NCBI GenBank assembly: GCA_014379705.1
Contig: JACMLI010000139.1
Span: forward strand, 1 to 18,947
DNA length: 18,947 bases
Reading direction: 5' to 3'
DNA from: Gemmatimonadaceae bacterium
GTDB taxonomy: Bacteria; Gemmatimonadota; Gemmatimonadetes; Gemmatimonadales; Gemmatimonadaceae
Positions 6,333 through 15,600 of this stretch are shown here, in pieces; positions within the stretch are counted from its first letter, which is position 1; every line of letters starts with the position of its first letter. Under the pieces are notes generated by a model. The model was not told the origin of the DNA, did not search any database, and was given only the letters and a program-made list of their open reading frames with translations. A program made the translations under genes and the position numbers.

Positions 6333-8588
6333 ATGCGCCGCCCCTTCCGGCTCGTCGTCGTCGCCTGTCTCCTCGCGACGCGACTCGACGCCCAGGCTAA
6401 CGATCCGAGCAAGGTCACGATCGAGCGGATCTTTACGACGCGGGACTTTGCCGCGGCCGGGTTCGGCCCCACGGCATGGACCCCCGACGGGAATGGGTAC
6501 ACGACCGTCGAACCTTCAGCTGGAGGTGCCGGCAGCGACCTGGTGCGATACGATGCCGCGTCCGGAGCACGCACGGTGGTGGTGCCTGCCTCGCGCCTGG
6601 TGCCCGCCGGAGCGAGCACCCCGCTCGCCATCGACGGCTACGACTGGTCTCCCGATGCGCGCGGCCTCCTCATCTTCACGAACTCCGCGCGCGTATGGCG
6701 CGACAACACGCGCGGCGACTACTGGGTCCTGAACCTCACGACGGGAGCATTGAAGCAGCTCGGCAAGGGCGCCCCGGCGTCAACGTTGATGTTCGCGAAG
6801 TGGTCACCCAAGGGAGATCGCGTCGCCTACGTCCGGCAGAACAACGTGTATGTCGAGGACGTGACCGACGGCCTGCTCACGCGCCTCACCCAGGATGGCG
6901 GTCGTACCATCATCAATGGCACGACGGACTGGGTCTACGAGGAAGAGCTCAACCTGCGCGACGCGTTCCGCTGGAGCCCGGACGGCACGCGCATCGCGTA
7001 TTGGCAGCTCGACGCGGGCGGCGTGCGCGACTTCCTGATGATCAATTCCACGGATTCGCTCTATTCGTTCACGATCCCGGTGCAGTACCCCAAGGCCGGC
7101 ACCACCAACTCCTCGGCGCGCGTGGGCGTAGTGAGTGCGAATGGTGGGGCGACCACCTGGTTCAACGTGCCAGGGGATCCGCGCAACAACTACATCGCTC
7201 GCATGGAATGGGCACCCGACGCGGGCAGCGTCGTCATCCAGCATCTCAATCGCAAGCAGAACACCCTCACGTTGTTCAGCGGCGACCCACGCACCGGCGC
7301 CGTGCGCCCGATCCACGTGGAGCAGGACAGCGCGTGGGTCGACGCCGTCGATGACTTCCGCTGGCTCGATCGCGGCGGCGCTTATACGTGGGTGTCGGAG
7401 GCCGATGGCTGGCGCCACCTCTTCGTGCGCCCGCGTGCGAGTGGCCAGGCGAAGCTCGTCACGCGCGGGGACTACGACGTCGGCAACGTCGTGCAGATCG
7501 ACGTCGCGGGTGGATGGGTCTACTTCATCGCGTCACCCACGACCGGGATCCAGCGGTATCTCTACCGGGCGAAGCTCGATGGGTCGCAGCCCGCCGTCAG
7601 GCTCACTCCAACCGACGCGCCGGGGACGCATCGCTACGACGTCTCGCCCAACGGGAAGTTTGCGATTCATGTCGCGTCGAGCTTCGGGGCGCCCCCACAG
7701 ATCGACCTTGTCGCCCTTCCGGACCATCGGCGCCTGCGCGCGCTCGCGGACAACGCGGCGTTGCGCTCGACGGTGCAGGCCCTGGCCCGCGGCAAGCAGG
7801 AGTTTGTGCGGGTGCCGATCGGCGACGGCGTCGAGCTCGACGCGTACCTCATGTATCCCCCCGACTTCGACGCGTCGCGAAAGTACCCGGTGATCTTCCA
7901 CGTGTACGGCGAGCCGGCGTCGCAGACCGTCACCGACAGCTGGGGCGGTCGCAACTACCTGTGGCACGTCATGCTCACGCAGCAGGGGTACATCGTCGCG
8001 TCCGTGGACAATCGCGGTACACCCTCGCTGCGCGGGCGCGCGTGGCGCAAGAGCATCTACGGCAAGGTCGGGCTCCTCAACTCCGCCGACCAGGCCGCGG
8101 CCGCGAAGGAGATGCTGCGCACGCGCCCCTTCCTCGACCCCTCGCGTGTGGGCGTGTGGGGCTGGAGCGGCGGCGGCTCGATGACGCTCAATCTCCTCTT
8201 CCGCTCCCCGGAGCTCTACAAGGTCGGCATGTCGATTGCTCCCGTGTCGGACGAACGCAACTACGACACGATCTATCAGGAGCGGTACATGGGCCTGCCC
8301 GGCGAGAACTCCGAAGGCTACCGGCTCGGCTCCCCCATCACCTTCGCCGACAAGCTCGAGGGCAAGTTGCTGCTCGTGCACGGCACGGGCGACGACAACG
8401 TGCATTACCAGAACGCGGAGCAGCTCGTGAACAAGCTGGTGGCGGCGAACCGGCCGTTCACGATGATGTCGTACCCGAACCGGTCACACGGGATCTTCGA
8501 GGGCACGAACACGTCGCGGCATCTCTTTGAGCTGCTCACGCGATATTTGCGGGAGAACCTGCCGGCGGGGGCTTCGGCTATTCAGTGA
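6333..8588 (+). CDS. Dipeptidyl peptidase IV (S9B prolyl oligopeptidase family), exported
   Basis: A 751-residue serine peptidase that removes Xaa-Pro or Xaa-Ala dipeptides from peptide N-termini. A signal peptide (MRRPFRLVVVACLLATRLDA) precedes a beta-propeller region with WSPDG-type repeats (about 95-390) and a C-terminal alpha/beta hydrolase. The catalytic residues are visible: Ser612 in GWSGGGS, Asp687 in HGTGDDN and His719 in NRSHGI. The WVYEEE motif (Glu204/Glu205) matches the double-Glu motif that binds the substrate N-terminus in DPP IV, which separates it from acylaminoacyl peptidases. The ATG was chosen because it starts the signal peptide and has GGAG seven bases upstream; the frame stays open further upstream, but only over the symporter gene. 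It probably acts in the periplasm. Confidence 0.95.
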   Translation: MRRPFRLVVVACLLATRLDAQANDPSKVTIERIFTTRDFAAAGFGPTAWTPDGNGYTTVEPSAGGAGSDLVRYDAASGARTVVVPASRLVPAGASTPLAIDGYDWSPDARGLLIFTNSARVWRDNTRGDYWVLNLTTGALKQLGKGAPASTLMFAKWSPKGDRVAYVRQNNVYVEDVTDGLLTRLTQDGGRTIINGTTDWVYEEELNLRDAFRWSPDGTRIAYWQLDAGGVRDFLMINSTDSLYSFTIPVQYPKAGTTNSSARVGVVSANGGATTWFNVPGDPRNNYIARMEWAPDAGSVVIQHLNRKQNTLTLFSGDPRTGAVRPIHVEQDSAWVDAVDDFRWLDRGGAYTWVSEADGWRHLFVRPRASGQAKLVTRGDYDVGNVVQIDVAGGWVYFIASPTTGIQRYLYRAKLDGSQPAVRLTPTDAPGTHRYDVSPNGKFAIHVASSFGAPPQIDLVALPDHRRLRALADNAALRSTVQALARGKQEFVRVPIGDGVELDAYLMYPPDFDASRKYPVIFHVYGEPASQTVTDSWGGRNYLWHVMLTQQGYIVASVDNRGTPSLRGRAWRKSIYGKVGLLNSADQAAAAKEMLRTRPFLDPSRVGVWGWSGGGSMTLNLLFRSPELYKVGMSIAPVSDERNYDTIYQERYMGLPGENSEGYRLGSPITFADKLEGKLLLVHGTGDDNVHYQNAEQLVNKLVAANRPFTMMSYPNRSHGIFEGTNTSRHLFELLTRYLRENLPAGASAIQ

Positions 8589-8846
8589 GGACGAGTGGAC
8601 GGGATAGACGGGGTGGACGGGGTGGACGAGATGGACGAGATAGACGAGATAGACGAGATGGAACGGACTCTCGTCGCTCCGGCGAAGGCCGGAGCCCAGG
8701 GTCGTTCGCCAATGCTCGCGAGCAATGACACGGGGCACCGGCTTTCGCCGGTGCTGCGGTGAAGGAGTTGAATGAAGCGAGCGTCAGCGAGCAAATCGTT
8801 CGTCCATCTCGTCCATCTCGTCCATCTCGTCCATCTCGTCCACTCG
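8589..8846. repeat. Composite repeat element between convergent genes
   Basis: The left arm has seven nonamers of the GGACGAGAT type (8597-8659) after an eight-base variant unit. The right arm has four perfect CGTCCATCT nonamers (8801-8836) ending in a variant CGTCCACTCG. The outermost ten bases of the arms (CGAGTGGACG 8592-8601 and CGTCCACTCG 8837-8846) are perfectly complementary, so even the variant unit is mirrored. Two REP-like hairpins and a fragment of the shared palindrome lie between the arms. The architecture matches the element inside dnaE2. It fills the gap between the DPP IV gene and the convergent fusion gene and may serve as a two-way terminator. Confidence 0.85.
8669..8790. 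repeat. Pair of inverted REP-like hairpins with covarying stems
   Basis: Hairpin 1 is GCTCCGGC-GAAG-GCCGGAGC (8676-8695), in the orientation opposite to the dnaE2 copies. Hairpin 2 is GCACCGGC-TTTC-GCCGGTGC (8735-8754), in the same orientation as the dnaE2 copies and after the shared CAATGACACGGGGC. The third stem position is T-A in one and A-T in the other, a compensatory change. AGCGAGCGTCAGCGAGC (8776-8792) matches part of the palindrome at 3650-3687. Confidence 0.85.
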
Positions 8847-8857
8847 CCCGCTACCGT

Positions 8858-11254
8858 CTACCTCGTCCCCTTCCCAAAATCTTCAAACCGCTGGTTGCCG
8901 ATCCGGTACGACCTCCAGTCGCGGTAGTCGAAGTGCCACCACTCCGCCTCGAACACGTCGAAGCCCTCCGCCTCCATCGCTGCACGCAGGATCTCTCGTA
9001 AGGCACGCTGCCGTGACGTGCCCCCCGGATAGTCGGGATACGAACGATCCGACATCTCGTCGTATCCCCCCGTGGTCACGACCGGATCGCCCGTCCGCAG
9101 GTCGAACATCGTGAGGTCCACCGCCGCGCCGCGATTGTGTCGTGAGCCTCGCGACGGATCAGCGACGAAGGTGTGCTTGTCCACCGGCGTGCCGTCCCAG
9201 AACATCTTCGTCACGTACCACGGCCGGTAGCCGTCGTGGATCAGCAGGCCATACCCTTGTGCCCTGAGCTTCTGGTGCGCCCGCGCGACCGCTTCCGCTG
9301 CGGGCCGTTGGAGGAATGCCCGCGCCTGCGTGTAGACCGGCACACTGAGAAAGTTCCGGTCGGTCGCATAACGAACGTCGAGCCTGATCGTCGAGTCGAG
9401 CGAGACCAGCTCCACCAGGTCGGTCTCACGGAACTCGCCACGCTCCACCGGCGGACTTGCCGCGAGCGCCGCGGTCCGTAACTCCTCCACCGGCTCGACG
9501 GGCGTGATGCGGAAGATGCTCCCGTCTTCGCCCACCCAGCTGCGCCGGACGAAGGGCACGCTCGCCGCAACGACCTTTGTCGCACGACCTGCACTGTCGC
9601 GCGTGAACACGAGCTGCTCGCCGTCATACAGCCCGCCCTTCGGGAAGGCATGGACATCGGGGGATACCTCGGTGAGCGGGTATTCGAAGAACCACTCGAT
9701 CAACGCCGTGAGGCGCCCGCGACGCTCCAGGATGTAGAGCACGTTGTGGTCCCAGCCGTATTCCCCGATCAGGCCACGCCAGTGCAGCGGCGGCAGTGGC
9801 GGGAGCTCGGTGTCGTCAGGCACGCGATCCAGCGGCGCTCCCTCCAGCACAAGGCGCGCACCGTCGATCCACACCTTCCCGCCGAAGGACATGCCGTCAT
9901 CCGCCATCAGCGTATCCCCACGCCAGCGCCGGAGGGCGACCTGGTGATCGAGCGCGAAGGACGCCAGCACCGGCGTGGAGTCGCGCACCGTGACGACGAC
10001 CGGCCTGTCGCGTGTCCCCCACGTCCCTGCCAACTGGCTGGCGAGGGCGGCCGGCACCCGCGACGTCGTGTCGATCGTCGGCACGGGATTCCCCGCCTTT
10101 GCGGCGCGCATGAGCCGCAATGCCTCCGTCGCGATGCGTTCGGTCAGCGCGTTCACGCCGTCCTTCGACGCGCTCACGGCAACGCCGAGCTTCTCGTCCG
10201 GCAGGGCAGACAGCTGGGTTGCGAATCCATAGATCGCCCCGCCGTGGTTCACCGTCCGCGCGCTGTCGAGCATTCCGATGTGGAAGCCGAGGCCGGCGCC
10301 GGTGCGTGCATTGGCGGCGGCGTACTGCGGCTTCCACATCGCCTCCAGCGTCTCCGCGCGGAGCACGCGTCCCTTGCTGCCTTGCCCGCCATTGAACAGC
10401 GCGCTCATGAAGCGCGCGAGGTCCGGCATCGTGCTGTACATGCTGCCGGCCGGCGCCATGCCGAGCTGGAAGTTCGGGGCTTCGAAGCTGGTGCCGTGGT
10501 ACGTCCACATCTCGCCACGGGCCATGCGAGCGACGAGATCTTCGCGGGGCTCGAACGATGAGTCCGTGAGCCCGAGGGAGTCGAGCACATGGCGCTGCAG
10601 CCACGTCGCGAAGGCCTCGCCACCCTTGACCTGCAGCAGGTAACCGACTGTGCCGATCGCCGCGTTCGAGTACTTCTGCCGCGTCTCGGGAGGATACACC
10701 AGCGCCGTCGAGTTGAGGCTCGCAACCATCGCCTCCAGCGAAGTCCCGCTGTCGTCGAAGTAGTGCCCCGCAGGCGGCTCACGCACCAGTCCCGAATAGT
10801 GCGACATCAGCTGCCGCAGCGTGATGGCCTTCCCTGACGGGTTCTGCGGCGTGAAGGTCGGCAGGTATTGCTGGACGGGTGCGTCGAGGTCGACCTCGCC
10901 ACGCTCCACCAGCTGCATGACCCCGATGTCCGTGAAGAGCTTGGACACCGATCCGACGCGGTACACCGTCTCGGCGGTGGCCTGCCGACCGGTCGACGAA
11001 TCGGCGATGCCGAAGCCGCGGGCCCACACGGTCTGCTGGTCGTCGACGAGCGCGATCGAAAGGGCGCGCACGTCCTTGTCGCGGATCTCGCGTTCGATGA
11101 ACCGAGCGAGCTGCTCCGCCACCGCCGCATAACGAGCGTCCGGGCCGATCACGTCCGTCGATCCCGACCCCGACTCCCTGCACGCCACTGGCAGCAGGAT
11201 TGCGGCCGCCGCCACGGTAGCCGCGCGCCGCATCAGGACATGTCGAAACTCCAT
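8858..11254 (-). CDS. Serine beta-lactamase/DD-peptidase (S12) fused to VanX-type D-Ala-D-Ala dipeptidase (M15D)
   Basis: A 798-residue two-enzyme fusion. The N-terminus MEFRHVLMRRAAT...LLPVAC is a signal peptide, possibly a lipoprotein one although the lipobox is imperfect. Residues about 40-390 form a class C/S12 serine hydrolase with SVSK (Ser102, Lys105), YSN (195-197) and HGG (337-339). A beta-rich region (about 400-590) follows. Residues about 610-798 match D-Ala-D-Ala dipeptidases: DGYRP (Arg677), the zinc motif SRHNRGAAVD (His706, Asp713) and EWWHF (catalytic Glu771, zinc ligand His774). All key residues of both enzymes are present. The chosen ATG has GAGGA eight bases upstream; a start 20 codons earlier lacks this and would bury the signal peptide. 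It probably acts on peptidoglycan stem peptides or D-amino-acid peptides in the periplasm. Confidence 0.9.
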   Translation of the reverse strand: MEFRHVLMRRAATVAAAAILLPVACRESGSGSTDVIGPDARYAAVAEQLARFIEREIRDKDVRALSIALVDDQQTVWARGFGIADSSTGRQATAETVYRVGSVSKLFTDIGVMQLVERGEVDLDAPVQQYLPTFTPQNPSGKAITLRQLMSHYSGLVREPPAGHYFDDSGTSLEAMVASLNSTALVYPPETRQKYSNAAIGTVGYLLQVKGGEAFATWLQRHVLDSLGLTDSSFEPREDLVARMARGEMWTYHGTSFEAPNFQLGMAPAGSMYSTMPDLARFMSALFNGGQGSKGRVLRAETLEAMWKPQYAAANARTGAGLGFHIGMLDSARTVNHGGAIYGFATQLSALPDEKLGVAVSASKDGVNALTERIATEALRLMRAAKAGNPVPTIDTTSRVPAALASQLAGTWGTRDRPVVVTVRDSTPVLASFALDHQVALRRWRGDTLMADDGMSFGGKVWIDGARLVLEGAPLDRVPDDTELPPLPPLHWRGLIGEYGWDHNVLYILERRGRLTALIEWFFEYPLTEVSPDVHAFPKGGLYDGEQLVFTRDSAGRATKVVAASVPFVRRSWVGEDGSIFRITPVEPVEELRTAALAASPPVERGEFRETDLVELVSLDSTIRLDVRYATDRNFLSVPVYTQARAFLQRPAAEAVARAHQKLRAQGYGLLIHDGYRPWYVTKMFWDGTPVDKHTFVADPSRGSRHNRGAAVDLTMFDLRTGDPVVTTGGYDEMSDRSYPDYPGGTSRQRALREILRAAMEAEGFDVFEAEWWHFDYRDWRSYRIGNQRFEDFGKGTR

Positions 11255-11262
11255 TTCGCAAA

Positions 11263-11267
11263 TCCTC
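11263..11267 (-). promoter_or_regulatory. Ribosome binding site that fixes the start of the fusion gene
   Basis: Minus-strand GAGGA lies eight bases before the ATG at 11254. It supports this start over the in-frame ATG further upstream at 11314. Confidence 0.7.
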
Positions 11268-11333
11268 GGACAGTAGTCACCGTCGTACGCTCCTACGCCG
11301 CTACGCTCCCACACCTGCCCGCCTCAACGTAAC

Positions 11334-11367
11334 GGGGCCCGCCTCCGCCGAGGCGGGTGCGAGCCCC
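11334..11367 (-). terminator. Hairpin terminator candidate after susD
   Basis: A perfect 8-bp stem (CCCGCCTC, loop CGCC, GAGGCGGG; 11338-11357), extended by GGGG/CCCC pairing with a bulge. It lies about 20 bases beyond the susD stop in the direction of transcription. No clear U-run follows, so termination may be partial and the fusion gene could be read from the same transcript. Confidence 0.6.
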
Positions 11368-11384
11368 ATCAGACCACTGAACTT

Positions 11385-12644
11385 CTAGCGCCCGGCGATC
11401 GTCGGGTTGTTCAGGCGCTCGATGTCCGGCAGCGGCAAGCACTTGTTGCTGCCGTAGGTTCCCCCCCCGTTCGAGAACGGAGCACCGACGGCCGGATACA
11501 GCGGCACGCTGAAGCGAATCGTGTCGAAGAGACGATGCCCTTCGAGGAAGAGTTCACGACGGCGCTCCTCCCTCACCTGCGCCTGGATCGCGGCCTCGTC
11601 GGTGCTGGCGAACGGCGTGAGGCTGTGCCGCGCGCGCAGTTGGTTGATGATCGTCACCGCCTGCTGGCCCCCCGCCACCTCGGCGCGGATCAGCAGCGCT
11701 TCCCGCCAGCTCGCCAGGGGGATCGGCGCAGCCAGGGATGGATACTTGTTCTGCACCCAGAGGCGTACCACCGGGAACGACCCGGGACGCCCGCCATCGA
11801 CCACCGGGACGCGCGGATCGTTCAGGTTGCGAAAGGAACTGTCCACGCTCAACTGCCCGCTCGTGTTGTTGAAGCGGAACACGCGGTTTTCGGCGCGGCC
11901 GGCGGCGGCCGTTGTTCGTGCGTTGAACGTGAAGTTGTTCGGCACCAGCGCGGCGTCGGCGGCTGCTTCCGTTCGCTTGTTCTGGTTGATACGCGCACGC
12001 GCCCGCCCGACCAGCGCCATGTTCTTCACCGAGTCGTTCACGGCTGGCGAGTTGATGGCCGCGGTGAACCGGGCTTCCGCGGTCGTAAAGACCTGCGCCG
12101 GGGTGAGCTCCGGCCCAAGGTCCACGGCCGACGAACAGAAGCCCTCGCCGAGGAGGATGTACGCGTATCCGGCGTACGCGTTCGCACGGGAGATGAGCTG
12201 TGCGCGCGTCGACCCCACCTGGGCGTCCGTCCACCCCTCGAGGAGCTTGATCGCCTGGTCCGCCTGGAAGCGGGCGACCGAGATCGGCGTATACATCCCA
12301 CCCAGGGTCCCGCACCCCCCCGTGGCGTAGAGTGCGGTGCTCGGGTTGCTCGTGCGGCGGTCGAGGTCCCAGATGGCGGCGTTGGCCTGCGCGTCCATCA
12401 GCTCGTCCGAGATCGTGCCTGCTGCCACGATGTAGTTGCCGAGCGCACATTCGACGTCGGCGATCGCCCCGGCGACGAGCACCGAGGCATTCGAGGGTTG
12501 GAGCAGGGTCTCCTCGAGGATCCGGCTCGGGGCGGTCGCCTCGAGCAGGGTGTCACATGCGGTCAGCGCACCACCGGTGAGGAGGAGGGCAAGTCCGGCC
12601 CTGGCTCCCCGGCTCGCGCGGGCGCGAGAAAATATCATCTTCAT
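11385..12644 (-). CDS. SusD/RagB-family outer-membrane nutrient-binding lipoprotein
   Basis: A 419-residue lipoprotein partner of the SusC channel encoded just upstream; SusD proteins cap the channel and bind the substrate outside the cell. The signal peptide ends in the lipobox LTAC (Cys30). SusD marks include helical TPR-like segments (ANAYAGYAYILLGEGFCS near 155-172) and the C-terminal ERRRELFLEGHRLFDTIRF motif (about 363-381), which is very typical of the family. It is shorter than most Bacteroidetes SusD proteins (around 500 residues or more). AGGAG lies six bases before the ATG, and the gene begins 24 bases after the susC stop, so the two are co-transcribed. The substrate is unknown; no glycoside hydrolases are nearby, whereas peptidases are, so a peptide ligand is plausible. 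Confidence 0.93.
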   Translation of the reverse strand: MKMIFSRARASRGARAGLALLLTGGALTACDTLLEATAPSRILEETLLQPSNASVLVAGAIADVECALGNYIVAAGTISDELMDAQANAAIWDLDRRTSNPSTALYATGGCGTLGGMYTPISVARFQADQAIKLLEGWTDAQVGSTRAQLISRANAYAGYAYILLGEGFCSSAVDLGPELTPAQVFTTAEARFTAAINSPAVNDSVKNMALVGRARARINQNKRTEAAADAALVPNNFTFNARTTAAAGRAENRVFRFNNTSGQLSVDSSFRNLNDPRVPVVDGGRPGSFPVVRLWVQNKYPSLAAPIPLASWREALLIRAEVAGGQQAVTIINQLRARHSLTPFASTDEAAIQAQVREERRRELFLEGHRLFDTIRFSVPLYPAVGAPFSNGGGTYGSNKCLPLPDIERLNNPTIAGR

Positions 12645-12668
12645 GGTTCGCTCCTGGCGGATCGCCGG

Positions 12669-15600
12669 TTAGAAGGTGAGGGAAAGGGAGAGCGTGACCG
12701 ACGCGAGGGGCGGCACCTGCGCCTGCTCGAGGCGGACGAACTGCTGCAGCGTGAAGAAGTTCTCTGGATCGGTCCCGGCATACGGCGTCCACAGTGCGAG
12801 GTTACGACCGGAGAGCGTCAGCGAGCCGGTGCGACCGCCCACCATCCGGGCCATCGACGGCGACATGTTGTAGCTCGCCGAGAGCTCGCGCAGGCGCGCA
12901 AACTTGCCCTTCTGGTAGACCCAGTGCCGCAGGATGTTCGCCGACTGGATCTGCGACACGTAGACCGGATCGTATTCCTCCGGCTTGTGGTTCTCGAGGC
13001 AGAGCACGAACACCTGGCAGCGCGCGCGATCGTTGTTGTTGAGGATGCGATGGCCGCCCTTGAAGTCGAGCAGGCCGTAGAAGCGCCATCGCTGGAACGC
13101 GGTGACCGTCGTGTTGAACGCGCCCTCCAGCGAGGGGTCCGACCGTCCGACGAAGACGCGCGGCGCGTTCGGCACGTTCGTCCCGGCATAGCAGGCGATC
13201 AGGCCGCCCTTGCCGTCGTCGCATTGCTCGTTGGTCGTGCGCTTCGTCGTCGGGTTGAAGGTCGCCTGGCGCACCTTGAGGTCGTACCACGACATCACGG
13301 GCTTGCCGACGATGTTCCGGTTGGCGCCGATCTGGATGTACGGATTGCCGTTCGGGTCCTTCGCCAGTGCCGTCGTGTTGCCGAGGCTCGTGACCTGGTT
13401 GTTGTTGTTCGAGATGTTGAACCCGAAGTCCACATTCAGGTTGTCGCGACTGAGGGCGTTCCAGCGCGTCTGCAACTCCAGGCCCGAGCTGCGAATGCCG
13501 CCGATGTTGACCACGCGCTGGCCGGCGAAGCCGCTGGACGGGGCGACGTCCTGGAAGAGGATGCCGTCCTTCGTGTCGCGGCGATAATACGTGAACTCGG
13601 CGCCCACACGATCGTTGAGGAAGCCGCCGTCGAAGCCCACCTCGATCTCGCCGGCGCGCTCCGGCTTGAGCTGCGGATTGCCTAACGCTTGCGGGGTGAC
13701 TGCCGGGTTGCCGTCGCCACCCGTGGTCGCCTGGTAGGTCCGCAACGCGGAGTTGACGTCCGGCTGCTGGCCCGTCTGCCCGTAGGCCGCGCGCAGCTTG
13801 AGGGAGTTGACCCATCCCATCCTGAACCACGGCTCCTCGTTGATGACCCACGTGCCCGAGACCTTCGGGTACGTGACCCACGAGAAGTCCTCGCCGAACG
13901 CCGAGTTGTTGTCGACGCGAAGGGCCGCCGTGAGGTACATGCGGTCGTTCAGGTTGATCTGCTCCTGGCCGTAGAACCCGACGGTCGAGTTCTCGACGAA
14001 GTCCTCGTTGCCGAACCGGACGGCGGCGGCGTCGACGAGCGTCAGGCCACCGGCAGGGAAGCTCTCACCGCTGGCCTGCAGGGTGTAGGTCTGGCGACGG
14101 AAGTACTGCGCACCGAAGGAAGTCGAGGACTGGAGACCGAACAGCGATTGCTTGAACGTCCCGGCGTAGTCGATGCTCGTGACCCCCAGTTCGCGGCGCC
14201 GCGTGAGCTTGTTGCCGTTCTGGTCGACGGGGCTCGTGAAGAACTGGCGGAAGAAGGGACCCATCCGCTGCGTCTGGTTGACGTTGTCCTCACCCGTGAG
14301 GTCGTTGCCGACCACGAGGCGCTGCGTGAGCCACGTGCCCGCGCGATGGTTGAACTGGATGCTTCCAGTCGTGCGCTTGAGCGCCTGGTATTGCTTGAAC
14401 GCTCCCCAGAACGCTTCGGGGGGCGCCGAGAAATACCCACGACGCAGCTTCTCGGCGTCCGTGACGGGGGCCGAGCCGAAGTACGCGCTGAACCACATGC
14501 CGCCGCCCGCCTCGAGCGGAACGTTCACGACCTGCTGGTTGGTGCTGAACACCGCCTGGATGTCGAGCGACTTGTACGGCGACAGCGAGATGTTGCCAGC
14601 CCCGGTCCAACGCCACAGGCGGTTCGTCGGCTCGATGCCTTTGTCGTTGTCGTACGACCCATTGAAGTTGTAGCGCACGGCGTCGTTGCCGCCGTTGATG
14701 CCTGCGTTGTACGACTGCGCGAGGCCGGTCTTGAACAGCTCGTTGCCGGCCTCGCGCTCCGTCGCGACGGGGTTCCACGCCTTGATCGTCTGGTCCGGCA
14801 TCAGGCGATACGTCGACGGGATGCGGTTCTCGGCGTCCTGGAACCAGGCGCCGCCCTGACGGATGTTGAGCGACACGACCGGCCGGCCGGCCTTGCCCTT
14901 CTTCGTGATGATCTGGATGACGCCGTTGTTCGCTTCCGTTCCAAAGAGCGTCGCCGCCGCGGGTCCCTTGATGACCTCGATCGACTCGATGTTCTCGGGA
15001 TCGATGTCGTTGAGGCGCGAGATGACGCCCGAGCTGAAGAACTGCGAACGTGGTCCTGTGGATACGTCGTTGGCGATACGGATGCCGTCGACGTAGATGA
15101 GGGGCTGGTCGCTGAGCGAGAGCGACGCCGCGCCACGGATGCGGATGCGCGGGCCCGATCCGACGGCGCCCGAACCCTGTGTGATGACCACCCCCGCGGC
15201 CTTGCCGTTCAGGATGTTGGTGACATCCGGTGAAGGGGCGATGTTCTGGATGGCGGCCGCATCGACCTTGGTGACCGCGTTGCCGATGGCGCGCCGTTCA
15301 ACGGGCTCTGCCGTTCCGGTGATGACGACTTCGCTCAGCGAAGCGACCTGCTCAGTCATCACGATCCTGAGGTCGGTCTGCCCGACGCGCGCCGTAGCCG
15401 TCGCGGGGCGAAAGCCCAGACGGCGGACCTGCAAGGTCACCTGCGTGCCGGTGACGCCCGTCAGGCGGAACGCACCGGCGCCATCGGTCTGGGCACCGAG
15501 GGTGCCTCCCTGTACCTGGACCTGCGCGCCATCGAGGCCACGCAGGGTGCGCGCATCGACGACGGTTCCTGCGATAATGCCTTCCTGGGCCCGGGCGCCG

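Noticed and set aside
8589..8846. CRISPR array
   Set aside because: Units are 9 bases, directly abutting, without spacers, and the two blocks are inverted.
8858..9440. Vancomycin-resistance operon (vanX)
   Set aside because: The VanX-like domain is part of an exported fusion, and no vanH, ligase or VanRS two-component genes accompany it.
11255..11314. Earlier ATG for the S12/VanX fusion
   Set aside because: It would place 20 polar residues before the signal peptide, and the later ATG has a good ribosome binding site.
11535..15233. Long plus-strand open frames (716 and 514 codons) opposite susD/susC
   Set aside because: They are antisense to well-supported SusC/SusD genes, have Arg/Val/Asp-rich composition without motifs, and are the usual by-product of high-GC codon bias.
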